Below, piece after piece: positions 9,880-18,795 of a stretch of DNA of 64,000 nt (position 1 is the first letter of the stretch; every line of letters begins with the position of its first letter). Location of the stretch: NCBI RefSeq assembly GCF_000376105.1, contig NZ_AQWM01000015.1, forward strand, positions 37,526 through 101,525, written 5' to 3'. The notes below the pieces were generated by a model. The model had not been told where the DNA came from, searched no databases, and saw only the letters and a list, made by a program, of their open reading frames with translations. The position numbers and the translations under genes were made by a program. This stretch comes from Asticcacaulis benevestitus DSM 16100 = ATCC BAA-896 (GTDB lineage: Bacteria; Pseudomonadota; Alphaproteobacteria; Caulobacterales; Caulobacteraceae).

Positions 9880-12132
9880 ATGTGGCGTGGTCTGATCCTG
9901 CTTGTGTTGCTGCTGGCCCAGCCAGCTCTGGCGCGCGAAAATGGGGTGATCACCGCGCCGCACGCAACATCGCAGGCTCTGGCGGCGGTGACGCTGCTGG
10001 AGGCGCGTCAAGTTTATGGTTCGGTTGTGGTCGCGCGCCGTGATGAGGTGGCCGGTTTACTGTCTGGCGCCGATAAGGCGCTGTGGCACACAAGGCTTAA
10101 AGCCCTGCCGCCGCTGACGCCCGAAGCCTACACGGTCATGCGCATCGGTGACCGTCTGATCGTGGCCGGTGATGACGATCGCGGCATCCTTTTCGGCGTT
10201 GGTTACATGCTCCGCAAAGGGCCTGCGGCGCCTGAGACCCATGCCGCGCCGCAGATGGCTTTTAGAGCGCATCAGATCGGCTACCGCTTCAAGAACAATA
10301 GCTACGATGCTTTCACGCTCGCGATGTTCGAGCAGCAGGTTCGCGATCTGGCCGTTTTCGGCGCCAACGGCGTCCAGTGGATCGCGCCGGTGTCGGACGA
10401 TGCCTCGGCAAGCCCGTTATTTACCACAGCCCCGCTGGACATGGCGATCGGCGTGTCGGGCCTGATGAAGACATACGGCCTCGATTTTGATCTCTACTAT
10501 CCCCAGATGGGCGATGACTACACGAAGCCCGCCACTCGCGCTGTTGAACTGGCGCGCTTTGAAGACCTGGTGAAGCGCCTGCCCAAGGTCGATGCGCTTT
10601 ATATTCCCGGCGGCGATCCCGGCCATACCCAACCCGATGTGCTGTTTCCCCTGGTGGCGGCCGAAGTGGCTATTCTTCACCGCTATCATCCCAAAGCGAC
10701 GGTCTGGCTGTCAGCGCAAGGGTTTGACAAGGCGCAGTATGAGCGGTTTTACGCGCTCCTAGCCAAGGAACCTGACTGGCTGACCGGCGTTTTTTTCGGA
10801 CCGCAATCGCGCGATCCTCTGCCGGTGCAGCGGGCGCGTATCCCGGCGCGCTACAAGCTTATCTTCTACCCCGACATCGCCCATACGATGCACGCGCAGT
10901 TTCCGGTGCCCCAGTGGGACCCGGCGTTCGCCCTGACCGAAGGCCGCGAACCGGTCAATCCGCAGCCGCGCGCCCAGAGCCATATTGTTCGCCATTTCGC
11001 CGGCGATATCGATGGCTTCGTCACCTATTCCGAAGGGGTGAATGATGATGTCAACAAGATGGTGTGGTCACAACTGGGTTGGCATGCCAACACCGACAGC
11101 GATGCCATCCTGGCCGATTATGGCCGCTACTTTCTTGGCGATCCGGGGTTTGCCGAGGCGCTGACGGCGCTGGAGCGAAACTGGGACGGACCGGTGGCCG
11201 GGAATGACGGTATCGAACCGACCCTGGCGCTTTTCGAGCACATGGCACCCGCCCATCCGGACAACTGGCGGTTTGAGATGGCGTGGTATCGCGCCACCTA
11301 TGACGCCTATGTCCGCCGCCGCGTCATGGCGGAGCGGGTGCGTGAGGCGCAGGCCTATGCGGCCCTCAGAACAGGCGACATGCCCGCGGCACGTCTGGCG
11401 CTGGCGGCGACCGATACAGCCGATATTACCGCCTTGCGGACCAGGCTTTTTGAGCTGGCGGGCAAGCTTTACAGCCATATCGGCCTGCAGCTCAGCGTCA
11501 AGCTCTATGGCGCGTCGGCGATTGAGCGCGGCGCTAATCTCGATCGGGTCGATGTGTCGCTGAATGACCGCGTGTGGCTGACGCGGCAGATGGATGAGAT
11601 CGAGGCGCTCAAAGCCCCCTTGCAAAGGTCGGTGCGCCTCAAAGCCCTCGCAGGCGGTGACGTCACGCCGCCGGGTGGTTTCTATGATGATCTCGGCGAT
11701 CCGGGCCATGAACCGCATCTGGTGCGCGGGCCCGGGTTTGCCAGCGATCCGGAAATGTATGAAAGCGCCATCGATGGCATAGCCGATATGACGCCCGATG
11801 ACGGCTGGCGCAAGGCCTGGGTGACCTATGCCGAAACCCTTTACGAAGTGCCGATCACCCTGCGCTATGACCGGCTCGATCCTGAAACCGCCTACCGCCT
11901 GAAAATCGTCTATGCCGGCGAAGGCTATGCCCTGCCGATCCGGCTTACCGCGAACGGCGTGGTGCTGCGCGATTTCAGTGAACGCACGTCCAATCCGATG
12001 ACCGTCGAACTGGATGTGCCGCAAGCCCTGACACGCCATGGCGAGCTGACCCTTGAATGGACCCGGCCCGACGGTCTGGGTGGCAGCGGTCGCGGGCATC
12101 AGGTGGCGCAGGTCTGGCTGTTGCCGCGTTAG
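9880..12132 (+). CDS. secreted glycoside hydrolase-like protein of unassigned family
   Basis: 750 aa from the ATG at 9880, which follows the previous stop by 4 bp; the frame stays open further upstream but there overlaps the aspartylglucosaminidase. Residues 1-18 (MWRGLILLVLLLAQPALA) form a signal peptide. Residues about 20-110 resemble the small alpha/beta domain preceding many GH20, GH67 and GH84 barrels (LIVAGDDDRGILFGVGYML). A probable TIM barrel follows, with DALYIPGGDPGH (about 233-244), KLIFYPDIAHTMHAQFPVPQWD and DGFVTYSEGVNDDVNK (about 376-391). A beta-sandwich closes the protein. I cannot name its CAZy family. By position it should handle an N-glycan sugar not covered by its neighbours, such as GlcNAc. 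Confidence 0.72.
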   Translation: MWRGLILLVLLLAQPALARENGVITAPHATSQALAAVTLLEARQVYGSVVVARRDEVAGLLSGADKALWHTRLKALPPLTPEAYTVMRIGDRLIVAGDDDRGILFGVGYMLRKGPAAPETHAAPQMAFRAHQIGYRFKNNSYDAFTLAMFEQQVRDLAVFGANGVQWIAPVSDDASASPLFTTAPLDMAIGVSGLMKTYGLDFDLYYPQMGDDYTKPATRAVELARFEDLVKRLPKVDALYIPGGDPGHTQPDVLFPLVAAEVAILHRYHPKATVWLSAQGFDKAQYERFYALLAKEPDWLTGVFFGPQSRDPLPVQRARIPARYKLIFYPDIAHTMHAQFPVPQWDPAFALTEGREPVNPQPRAQSHIVRHFAGDIDGFVTYSEGVNDDVNKMVWSQLGWHANTDSDAILADYGRYFLGDPGFAEALTALERNWDGPVAGNDGIEPTLALFEHMAPAHPDNWRFEMAWYRATYDAYVRRRVMAERVREAQAYAALRTGDMPAARLALAATDTADITALRTRLFELAGKLYSHIGLQLSVKLYGASAIERGANLDRVDVSLNDRVWLTRQMDEIEALKAPLQRSVRLKALAGGDVTPPGGFYDDLGDPGHEPHLVRGPGFASDPEMYESAIDGIADMTPDDGWRKAWVTYAETLYEVPITLRYDRLDPETAYRLKIVYAGEGYALPIRLTANGVVLRDFSERTSNPMTVELDVPQALTRHGELTLEWTRPDGLGGSGRGHQVAQVWLLPR

Positions 12133-12232
12133 AGCGCTTTTTCGAAAAGTGTGACGCACTTTTCGAATAAAAAAGCGCGTCAAAACAAAAAATTAGAGCC
12201 AATCTGATCCAATCAGATCGGAACACGCTCTA
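12130..12232. repeat. palindromic dispersed-type repeat overlapping a stop codon
   Basis: A 103-bp element is bounded by TAGAGCG (12130-12136) and its inverse CGCTCTA (12226-12232). Inside is a long hairpin: CGAAAAGTG (12043 offset aside, 12143-12151) pairs with CACTTTTCG (12157-12165), extended by a T-run/A-run and GCGC/GCGC to 12134-12178. A second imperfect hairpin (CCAATCTGAT with ATCAGATCGG) lies at about 12199-12221. The left end contains the stop codon of the preceding gene. Its layout resembles the palindromic intergenic repeats common in alphaproteobacterial genomes. It may also end transcription of the glycosidase operon. Confidence 0.6.
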
Positions 12233-12424
12233 AGCTGAAGATCGCGCGCCGTGGCCAGCACCAAGACCAAAAGCCATCAGATCAACGAAACTGTGAATAT
12301 AAAGCGCCTGTTCCTGGGTTGACATCAAGAGTTGTGACCCGAACTATAAGGGTAATCCGCTTTATACGCCTTGTATAGTCGTAATGTTGCGGGCCTTTTC
12401 TGTCAAAAACTCTAAAGGCGGCTT

Positions 12425-14143
12425 ATGGAACATCATAATATATCTCTCATTACGACGCTGGCGTCCGGTTTTGGACTGGCGCTTGTGTTTGGCTTTCTCG
12501 CCGAAAAAATCAAACTACCCGCGCTGATCGGTTATCTCTTCGCAGGTATACTGATAGGCCCGGCCACGCCCGGCTTTGTCGCCGATACCAATATCGCTGC
12601 GCAGTTGTCCGAGATTGGCGTCATGCTGCTGATGTTCGGCGTGGGCCTGCACTTCTCGCTGGCGGATTTGATGTCGGTCAAGCGTATCGCCCTGCCGGGC
12701 GCCATCGTGCAGATGTCACTTGCGACATTGCTCGGCATGGCGCTGGCGATGTGGGGGTGGGGGTGGAATTTCGGCGCGGCGCTTGTGTTCGGTGTGTCCC
12801 TGTCCTGCGCCTCGACGGTTGTGCTGCTAAAGGCTCTGGAGGCGCGCAAGGCGGTTGATAGCATAAACGGTCGGATCGCCGTTGGCTGGCTGGTCGTCGA
12901 AGATCTGGTGACGGTTCTGGTGCTGGTCTTGCTGCCGCCGCTGGCGCAGCTTTTAGGGGCCACCGGCGGGACGGGCCAGGCTTTCACTGGCAATCTGTGG
13001 GTGGAAATCGGTAAGACGCTTTTGAGCGTCGGCGCGTTTATTGCCCTGATGCTGCTGGTGGGCCGCCGCGCTTTGCCATGGATTCTTTTGCAGGTCGCAC
13101 GTACCGGCACGCGCGAACTCTTCACCCTGGCGGTCATCGCCGCCGCGATCACCATAGCCTGGTGCGCGTCTGAAATGTTCAGCGTGTCGTTCGCGCTTGG
13201 CGCCTTCTTCGCCGGTATGGTGATGCGGGAATCGAAGTTCAGCCATCGTGCGGCCGAGGAATCGCTGCCGTTGCGCGACGCCTTCTCGGTGCTGTTTTTT
13301 GTCTCGGTGGGGATGCTGTTCAATCCCATGGTGCTGGTCGAAAAGCCGCTTGAGGTGCTGGCGGTCGTCGGCATCATCATTTTCGGCAAGGGCGTAGCCG
13401 CGGCGGCCTTGGCACTTATCCTGCGCTATCCGCTCAATACGGCCCTGACCGTGGCAGCCGGTCTGGCGCAGATCGGCGAGTTTTCCTTCATCCTCGGCGG
13501 ACTGGGCGTCAGTCTGGGCGTTCTGCCGCAGGAGGGCATGAACCTGCTGCTGGCTGGCGCGCTGATTTCCATTGCGCTCAATCCCTTCGTCTTCAAGGCG
13601 ATCGAACCTGCCAGTGCCTGGGTGCTGAAACATTCTTCGCTGGCGCGCGCTCACGAACGCAGTGACGACGTGCTGGCGGTCCTGCCGGATACGACGGCCG
13701 ATAAATATCTCAGTGGCCAGGTGATCGTGGTGGGCTTCGGCCGTGTCGGCAAATGGCTGGCCGAGTCGCTCGATGCGCAAGGCATCGCCTATGTCGTCGT
13801 GGAGGAAAGCCGCGATCGTGTCGAGGAACTGCGCGCGCAGGGCAAGGCGGCTGTTTTTGGCAACGCCACGCAGTCGGATGTTCTGATACAGGCCCATATC
13901 GCCACGGCGGCCATGCTCGTCGTCGCCACGCCTGATCTAATCAATATCAGCCAGATGGTCGATACGGCGCGGCGCATCAATCCAGCGGTTGAGGTCGTGT
14001 TGCGAACGCATAGCCAGGACGAGGTGGACTTCCTGCGCCGCGAAAAGATGGGCGAGGTGTTCTTCGGAGAAGAAGAACTGGCGAAGAACATCCTTGATCA
14101 TATCCGGAAACGTTTCGATACGCCGGTCATGGCCCATGCGTGA
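12425..14143 (+). CDS. Kef-type K+/H+ antiporter with TrkA-N domain (YbaL-like)
   Basis: 572 aa. Residues 1-390 are a CPA2 sodium/hydrogen exchanger domain with about a dozen hydrophobic segments (for example LIGYLFAGILIGPATPGF near 34-51 and SFALGAFFAGMVMRE). A cytoplasmic TrkA-N/RCK domain starts at about 431 with the nucleotide-binding GFGRVGKWLAESL. Such proteins exchange or release potassium across the inner membrane under control of the RCK domain. AAGGCGG precedes the ATG. It is transcribed alone, convergent with the DUF1501 gene, and shows no link to the glycan genes. Confidence 0.92.
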   Translation: MEHHNISLITTLASGFGLALVFGFLAEKIKLPALIGYLFAGILIGPATPGFVADTNIAAQLSEIGVMLLMFGVGLHFSLADLMSVKRIALPGAIVQMSLATLLGMALAMWGWGWNFGAALVFGVSLSCASTVVLLKALEARKAVDSINGRIAVGWLVVEDLVTVLVLVLLPPLAQLLGATGGTGQAFTGNLWVEIGKTLLSVGAFIALMLLVGRRALPWILLQVARTGTRELFTLAVIAAAITIAWCASEMFSVSFALGAFFAGMVMRESKFSHRAAEESLPLRDAFSVLFFVSVGMLFNPMVLVEKPLEVLAVVGIIIFGKGVAAAALALILRYPLNTALTVAAGLAQIGEFSFILGGLGVSLGVLPQEGMNLLLAGALISIALNPFVFKAIEPASAWVLKHSSLARAHERSDDVLAVLPDTTADKYLSGQVIVVGFGRVGKWLAESLDAQGIAYVVVEESRDRVEELRAQGKAAVFGNATQSDVLIQAHIATAAMLVVATPDLINISQMVDTARRINPAVEVVLRTHSQDEVDFLRREKMGEVFFGEEELAKNILDHIRKRFDTPVMAHA

Positions 14144-14191
14144 GGAAACGGGGCAATTTCAGATGAAAATCAACAGCGCTAAGCGACTTTA

Positions 14192-15739
14192 TTAGACAAA
14201 CCCGAGATTCTGTTTGGAAAAATTACGTAGATTTGGAAAAATGGTATTGAGGTTAGTGCTATCGACACCGAACCAGCTTCCCAGAGTCGCGGCGTATTGG
14301 TCCACCGAGGTGGTGGGTATGAAGGATCCACCGCTCATATCTGGATTGCTAAAACCGCTTAACTCCATGCCGACGGTTGGGAACTGGCCATAAATGTCAC
14401 CACCCCGGACGGCGCCCCCCATGATGAGATGGTGGCCACCCCAGGCATGGTCGGTACCGTCACCGTTCGTATTAAATGTACGCGAAAAGTCGGAAGCGGT
14501 GAAGGTTGTCACGTTTCCACGCATATCCGATCCACCTATATCGGCAAGGGCACTGTCAAAATAGGCGAGGGCCTGCGCAAGCTTTGCCAAGCTATTCGCT
14601 TGGGCGACATTCTGATTGTCATGGTCGTCAAAGCTTCCCCCGTTGACGAAAAACACTTGTCGCTTCAGCCCAAAGGTGGGTCCTGTGGCGATCATACGCG
14701 CGACCGTTCTCAACTGAACGGCGACACTGTTCGTTTCTACACTTCCCTTTGCAGGATTGGTGTAGACGGGCGGGGCGGGGATAGCCGTGACGACGGGTTG
14801 AGTGAAAGCGGTGTTGATGACGCTGGCGGCGCCAACAGAACGTGCCGCTATAAGCCCATGATCATTGGCAAGGTCGCTCGTGGACGTCGTGTCCGTTATA
14901 ATGGCTTTCAAAGCCGCTGGCGCCGTCTTTGAGCCATAAAGTGAGCTGGCGCTCGCGCCGGTGACTTTTAACGCAGGTTCATTTCCGCCGCTCAGTGGAT
15001 ATTGCACAATCGAATTTCCCGCGAGGAAAATAGCAGTACCCGAGGTCGTGATGGAGGTGAAGATAGTGTTTTGTCCGTTCATGCTGGCAAGAAGGTCGCC
15101 CATTTGCCCCCCCCATCCAAGCCTTGCCCCCTCAGCTGCTCCGGCTTGCCAGGTCGACTGCTGATCATTATGCGAAAAGAGACTCGCCGGTAATTTAACG
15201 CTCTTAGCGGCATATTGTGCTTTTGAGGTCGGCTCGATCAACGTGCCGACGTTGGCAAGGATGGCGAGGCGCCCAGCGTCGAACAAGGCCTTTGCCTGCC
15301 CCATCGCTGGATGCAAAGCAAAAGTACGATTGCTCGAAACCGTGCCGGCAGGAATGGCTTGGGTCGTGCGCGGAGTAACGGGTAGAACACCGCCCAGCGC
15401 TTCAGGCCTGCCAAGCGATGATGTGCGACCGGTAACCGAGGATACTTGGCCTACAGGAACAGCGGCGGTACCGACAGGCATGAGGGCGATGGGATCTTCG
15501 CCTTGATTGCGTGCCGAAAAATAGCGCGTCCAACTATCTGTATCGGTCGCTAGCACCATATTGTTCGCGTCATTTCCACCATACAAGTAGATGCAGACGA
15601 GGGCTTTATAGTCGTTGGCCGTTGCCCCTGCCGCGGATCCCGCCGCGGCCAGTTGCAAACCAAAGGCACCGGCGCCGCCAAGACCGGCCATACCGGCACC
15701 GAAGCGGAGAAACTGTCGTCTGTCGAGTTGCGAGGTCAT
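14192..15739 (-). CDS. DUF1501 family protein, Tat-exported
   Basis: 515 aa. It starts TSQLDRRQFLRFGAGMAGLG, a clear twin-arginine signal. The body matches the DUF1501 (alkaline-phosphatase/sulfatase-like fold) family: ALVCIYLYGGNDANNMV early, LHPAMGQAKALFDAGRLAIL in the middle, then VFFVNGGSFDDHDNQN and DHAWGGHHLIMGGAV near the end. The biochemical role of the family is not established. It lies 4 bp downstream of the DUF1800 gene; the two families are regularly found side by side. Confidence 0.9.
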   Translation of the reverse strand: MTSQLDRRQFLRFGAGMAGLGGAGAFGLQLAAAGSAAGATANDYKALVCIYLYGGNDANNMVLATDTDSWTRYFSARNQGEDPIALMPVGTAAVPVGQVSSVTGRTSSLGRPEALGGVLPVTPRTTQAIPAGTVSSNRTFALHPAMGQAKALFDAGRLAILANVGTLIEPTSKAQYAAKSVKLPASLFSHNDQQSTWQAGAAEGARLGWGGQMGDLLASMNGQNTIFTSITTSGTAIFLAGNSIVQYPLSGGNEPALKVTGASASSLYGSKTAPAALKAIITDTTSTSDLANDHGLIAARSVGAASVINTAFTQPVVTAIPAPPVYTNPAKGSVETNSVAVQLRTVARMIATGPTFGLKRQVFFVNGGSFDDHDNQNVAQANSLAKLAQALAYFDSALADIGGSDMRGNVTTFTASDFSRTFNTNGDGTDHAWGGHHLIMGGAVRGGDIYGQFPTVGMELSGFSNPDMSGGSFIPTTSVDQYAATLGSWFGVDSTNLNTIFPNLRNFSKQNLGFV

Positions 15740-15743
15740 GGGA

Positions 15744-17588
15744 TTATCTCTGGGCGATGTAGTCAGGGGAGGCCATGGTCAGGAGTATGGCCAGGCGAAC
15801 ACGGTTTAACTTTGCCGTATCGATTGTATCCTGCGCAGCGCCGGCGGCAGGGATAGCAATACCGGTCACTGCGTCTGTAATGCGAGCACGAAGTGTCGCC
15901 GACATGCGGACGCCTAAAAGGAGATCAATGCGGTTGACGAGTGCGACGGGATCATTGGCTAGCGCCAGTTCCTTGCTATACGCGGCTTTTACATCCGAAC
16001 TGGAACCGATCCCCTTCTCGATGGTTGTTTGCATAGTGTTGACATAGGCTGCAACCGACACTTCGTCCGTAATCTGTAGCTCGGGCGCCGCCTTGCCCTT
16101 ATTGCCAATGATTGTGTTAGCCGGGACGTAGCCTGGCCGAAAGAAATTGAACACCGAAGGAGACGTCAACGGGGATTGGTTCAATTGGCTTTGCGAACTT
16201 GTTGACGTGATCAGCCAATTCCCACTGTCCGAAGCGGCGTCGAAACTCCGCATCCAGTTACCAAGACGCACCACAGGTTCGCGTAATTTTCCATAACTTG
16301 CATCCGTCGACACCGTCCGTGCTTCGCTATCGATCAAGATCGCTTTGATGACAGCGCCCATGTCGCCGCGTACGCTCGATCCATTGTTATTAAAGGTCTG
16401 AGCACAGCGCTTAATGTAAGGTGCGGTTGGGTTCGAGGTCACGAGCCGCTGAATGAGCTGTCTGCACAAGAAGGGCCCAACGTTCGGATGGTTGTATAAG
16501 GTGTCAAGCGCCTTGCTGACCTCACCATTTCCGTCTGCCACTGTGGTCGCATAAATCGTAGAGCCTAAGAAGGCTTTAGCCGACGTGGAATGCGCACTAT
16601 TATACATGATCATCGGTGTGGTGTAGGCTTCAACGTTCTTGCTACCGCCCCAAAAGGTCGAATTGTTTGGCGTTGGCGAATACCAACTGAGCCCGGTGAA
16701 AACCTTGGCAAGCCCTTTCACATCTTCCGTCGAATAGGTCGGGATCGGATTGCCTGTCATGTCGGTTTTGCGTGTACCGTCCGTGTTCAGTTCCCACAAA
16801 CCAATCGTCATAAGCTGCATGACTTCGCGGGCGTAATTTTCGTCCGGGTTCCTACCTGTCTTTGCATCCTCTTTTTGATTGCCCATATAGGTAAGATAGA
16901 GGCCCATAGCCGGATGGTAGGTGACATCCTGTAACAGGGTGCGAAAATTGCCAAAAGCATCTCGGCCCAGCATGTCATAGTAGGAGGCCAGGCCGCGCGG
17001 CGACTGTGATGCGCCGGTAAAAGACGTCACGAAAATTTCCGAGAGAGCAAATTTCACGCGCTGGCGCAATTGGTCGTCGCCTTTTGCGGCCTGCATCCAG
17101 AAGCTTTCGTAAAACTGGCTCGACGACACATTTGCCGTTGCATTGGCAGCGCGCAGGGCTGTCAACCGCTGATCCATCCAGGTCAAGTGAGAGCTTCCCG
17201 GCGCTAGGGCGAGTTGTCCGTCCACCCACGCACTATAAGAGGAACGTGTGATAGCGGTAATATCCGCGTCCGTGGCGCCGAACGTCGCTTGCGCCAAAAG
17301 ACGGCTTGCGTCTGCGGCAGTAGGCGCAACGATGACGGCTGCGGACGAAGACGTGGTGCCAGACGATGCCGGTGACGAACCGCCCCCGCCACCACCCCCA
17401 CAAGCCGTTGACGCGATAAGCGCTGCAACTGTAAGCAATTTCAGAAGGTCTTTGCCCCAACGGCGTGGGACTTTGTCAACCCACGAACGACTGGCGCCCG
17501 CAGCGAGCCCATTGGAGAACATATACATACGCAATACACTTTTCACGGAAAACTGTGGGGTCATATCGATGTTTCGAGCATGACACAC
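15744..17588 (-). CDS. DUF1800 family protein, probable lipoprotein
   Basis: Up to 614 aa. DUF1800 features include ASRLLAQATFGATDADI, MGLYLTYMGNQKEDAKTGRNPDENYAREVMQLMT (shown here in two parts: MGLYLTYMGNQKED and PDENYAREVMQLMT), and LREPVVRLGNWMRSF. A hydrophobic run LLKLLTVAALIASTAC followed by GGGGGGGSS suggests a lipoprotein whose cleavage leaves a glycine-rich linker. The start is uncertain: alternatives at 17564 and 17522 are in frame and none has a good ribosome-binding site. Function is unknown; it forms a two-gene unit with the downstream DUF1501 gene. Confidence 0.87.
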   Translation of the reverse strand: MCHARNIDMTPQFSVKSVLRMYMFSNGLAAGASRSWVDKVPRRWGKDLLKLLTVAALIASTACGGGGGGGSSPASSGTTSSSAAVIVAPTAADASRLLAQATFGATDADITAITRSSYSAWVDGQLALAPGSSHLTWMDQRLTALRAANATANVSSSQFYESFWMQAAKGDDQLRQRVKFALSEIFVTSFTGASQSPRGLASYYDMLGRDAFGNFRTLLQDVTYHPAMGLYLTYMGNQKEDAKTGRNPDENYAREVMQLMTIGLWELNTDGTRKTDMTGNPIPTYSTEDVKGLAKVFTGLSWYSPTPNNSTFWGGSKNVEAYTTPMIMYNSAHSTSAKAFLGSTIYATTVADGNGEVSKALDTLYNHPNVGPFLCRQLIQRLVTSNPTAPYIKRCAQTFNNNGSSVRGDMGAVIKAILIDSEARTVSTDASYGKLREPVVRLGNWMRSFDAASDSGNWLITSTSSQSQLNQSPLTSPSVFNFFRPGYVPANTIIGNKGKAAPELQITDEVSVAAYVNTMQTTIEKGIGSSSDVKAAYSKELALANDPVALVNRIDLLLGVRMSATLRARITDAVTGIAIPAAGAAQDTIDTAKLNRVRLAILLTMASPDYIAQR

Positions 17589-18224
17589 TTAAGGTTTTCT
17601 ATAAAAATGCTGTGAACGAAATGCTAATTTGTCTCTTAATACGTGTATTGCGCGAAAAAACTTTCACTTATTCTCAAGAAACGAGGCACATTTATCCACA
17701 CTTCGCCACTCTTATCCTCTTTGCGATGTAGATTGGCGTGCAACATCTATCCCCGAATTGGGGTGATCGACGACTCGTCTAAAGGGAACCACGCTTTCCG
17801 AGATCTATGGGTCGACCACTTAGTTTTAGCAGGTGGGTCCAAGCTCGGGATGTGGATGGAACTCAGGTTTTGCGGGCTTTGGGCCGTGTTCTTGGTTTGA
17901 GCCGCATTCGGTATCATGTGCCCCTTTAAGGTTCGATGGCCATAACGCGAAGACATTTTAGGCCTATTCGCGCTGACGCCGGTCGAGGCCAATGGATAAA
18001 GAAGGTTGCAGACATCTAAACCATCACATGCGTCTGACGCATTCGTGAGTTAATGTGGTTTGATCAAGATCTTTAGGGAAGGCACTATGTATATATCAGA
18101 GTTTAAGTGTTGATGTCATGACTTTAGCATTTGATTTTGTTTTTATGAGTTGCGTCATTCTTCTCATATTTTTTATAGTCTTTAATAAAGTGAGGTGAAG
18201 GCGCTGAATTTCAGGAGTAGACAC
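17589..18224. other. intergenic region without a supported gene
   Basis: About 630 bp between the DUF1800 start and the small gene at 18225. It is more AT-rich than the flanking genes. It should hold the promoter of the minus-strand DUF1800/DUF1501 unit. A small inverted repeat, ATGCGT-ctg-ACGCAT, lies at 18028-18042. Short open frames here lack coding character. Confidence 0.5.
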
Positions 18225-18509
18225 ATGATCGGCGCCTATGCCTATACACTTATTCACCCACCACTTTCGCTTGATGCCCTCACGCCGCTGGAGCGGCTGA
18301 TCTTAGGGGAAGTGATGGAGAGCAGAGTCCTGAAAAAGCGCCTTCATCTTTACGCCTTTGATGATCTGGCCCTGCCGTTTGATCTCTTTCTGCATGACGT
18401 GGGCGCCGCCCTTGAGGCCAGCCAGGACCGGGAGGATGGTCGGAATGTCTGGGTTTCAGGTCTTATAGAGGCCACCAGCCACCATGACGACAGCATAGAC
18501 TCGATCTGA
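18225..18509 (+). CDS. small hypothetical protein
   Basis: 94 aa from ATG 18225. I chose this start because AGGAG lies 7 bp before it; the frame is also open from a GTG at 18195. The product is acidic and soluble, beginning MIGAYAYTLIHPPLSLDALT, with leucine-rich helical stretches and ending HHDDSIDSI. I do not recognise a family. Codon use is compatible with a real gene. It is followed 11 bp later by another small frame in a different phase, so the two could be a short operon or pieces of one broken gene. Confidence 0.5.
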   Translation: MIGAYAYTLIHPPLSLDALTPLERLILGEVMESRVLKKRLHLYAFDDLALPFDLFLHDVGAALEASQDREDGRNVWVSGLIEATSHHDDSIDSI

Positions 18510-18520
18510 GCCAGGGTGAG

Positions 18521-18775
18521 GTGTCGTTAGCGCACATCCTGCAGGATATTGTCAGGCGCTCGCCAACCATGACCCATCTGGTCATGACCACAGGCTATGC
18601 CCGTTCAGGCCTCGAAGCCGGGGCGGCGGGGCCTTCGGTTACGGTCATCACGAATGGCGATGTTCAACATAAATGCACCACGGAAATTATTGACGCGCTT
18701 CTCGATGATGCTGGCCTGCTGCCCAATGCGACCTTGCCTTCGCGGGACGTGGGTTATTGCGTCAGGCGTTCATAG
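18521..18775 (+). CDS. small hypothetical protein
   Basis: 84 aa from a GTG start, preceded by the purine-rich AGGGTGAG. The product reads SLAHILQDIVRRSPTMTHLV at the N-terminus and ends PSRDVGYCVRRS. No family was recognised and there is no membrane segment. It runs convergent to rsgA with a 20-bp gap. It may continue the gene at 18225 after a frameshift, since no clear spacer separates them. Real translation is plausible but not certain. Confidence 0.4.
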   Translation: MSLAHILQDIVRRSPTMTHLVMTTGYARSGLEAGAAGPSVTVITNGDVQHKCTTEIIDALLDDAGLLPNATLPSRDVGYCVRRS

Positions 18776-18795
18776 GCCGGAAAGGCAAGGCGCAC

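Noticed and set aside
637..12183. Long minus-strand open frames under the glycosidase operon (for example 637-1596, 1624-2433, 11068-12183)
   Set aside because: They mirror high-GC plus-strand genes, have no recognisable domains and no ribosome-binding sites; the plus-strand products match known families.
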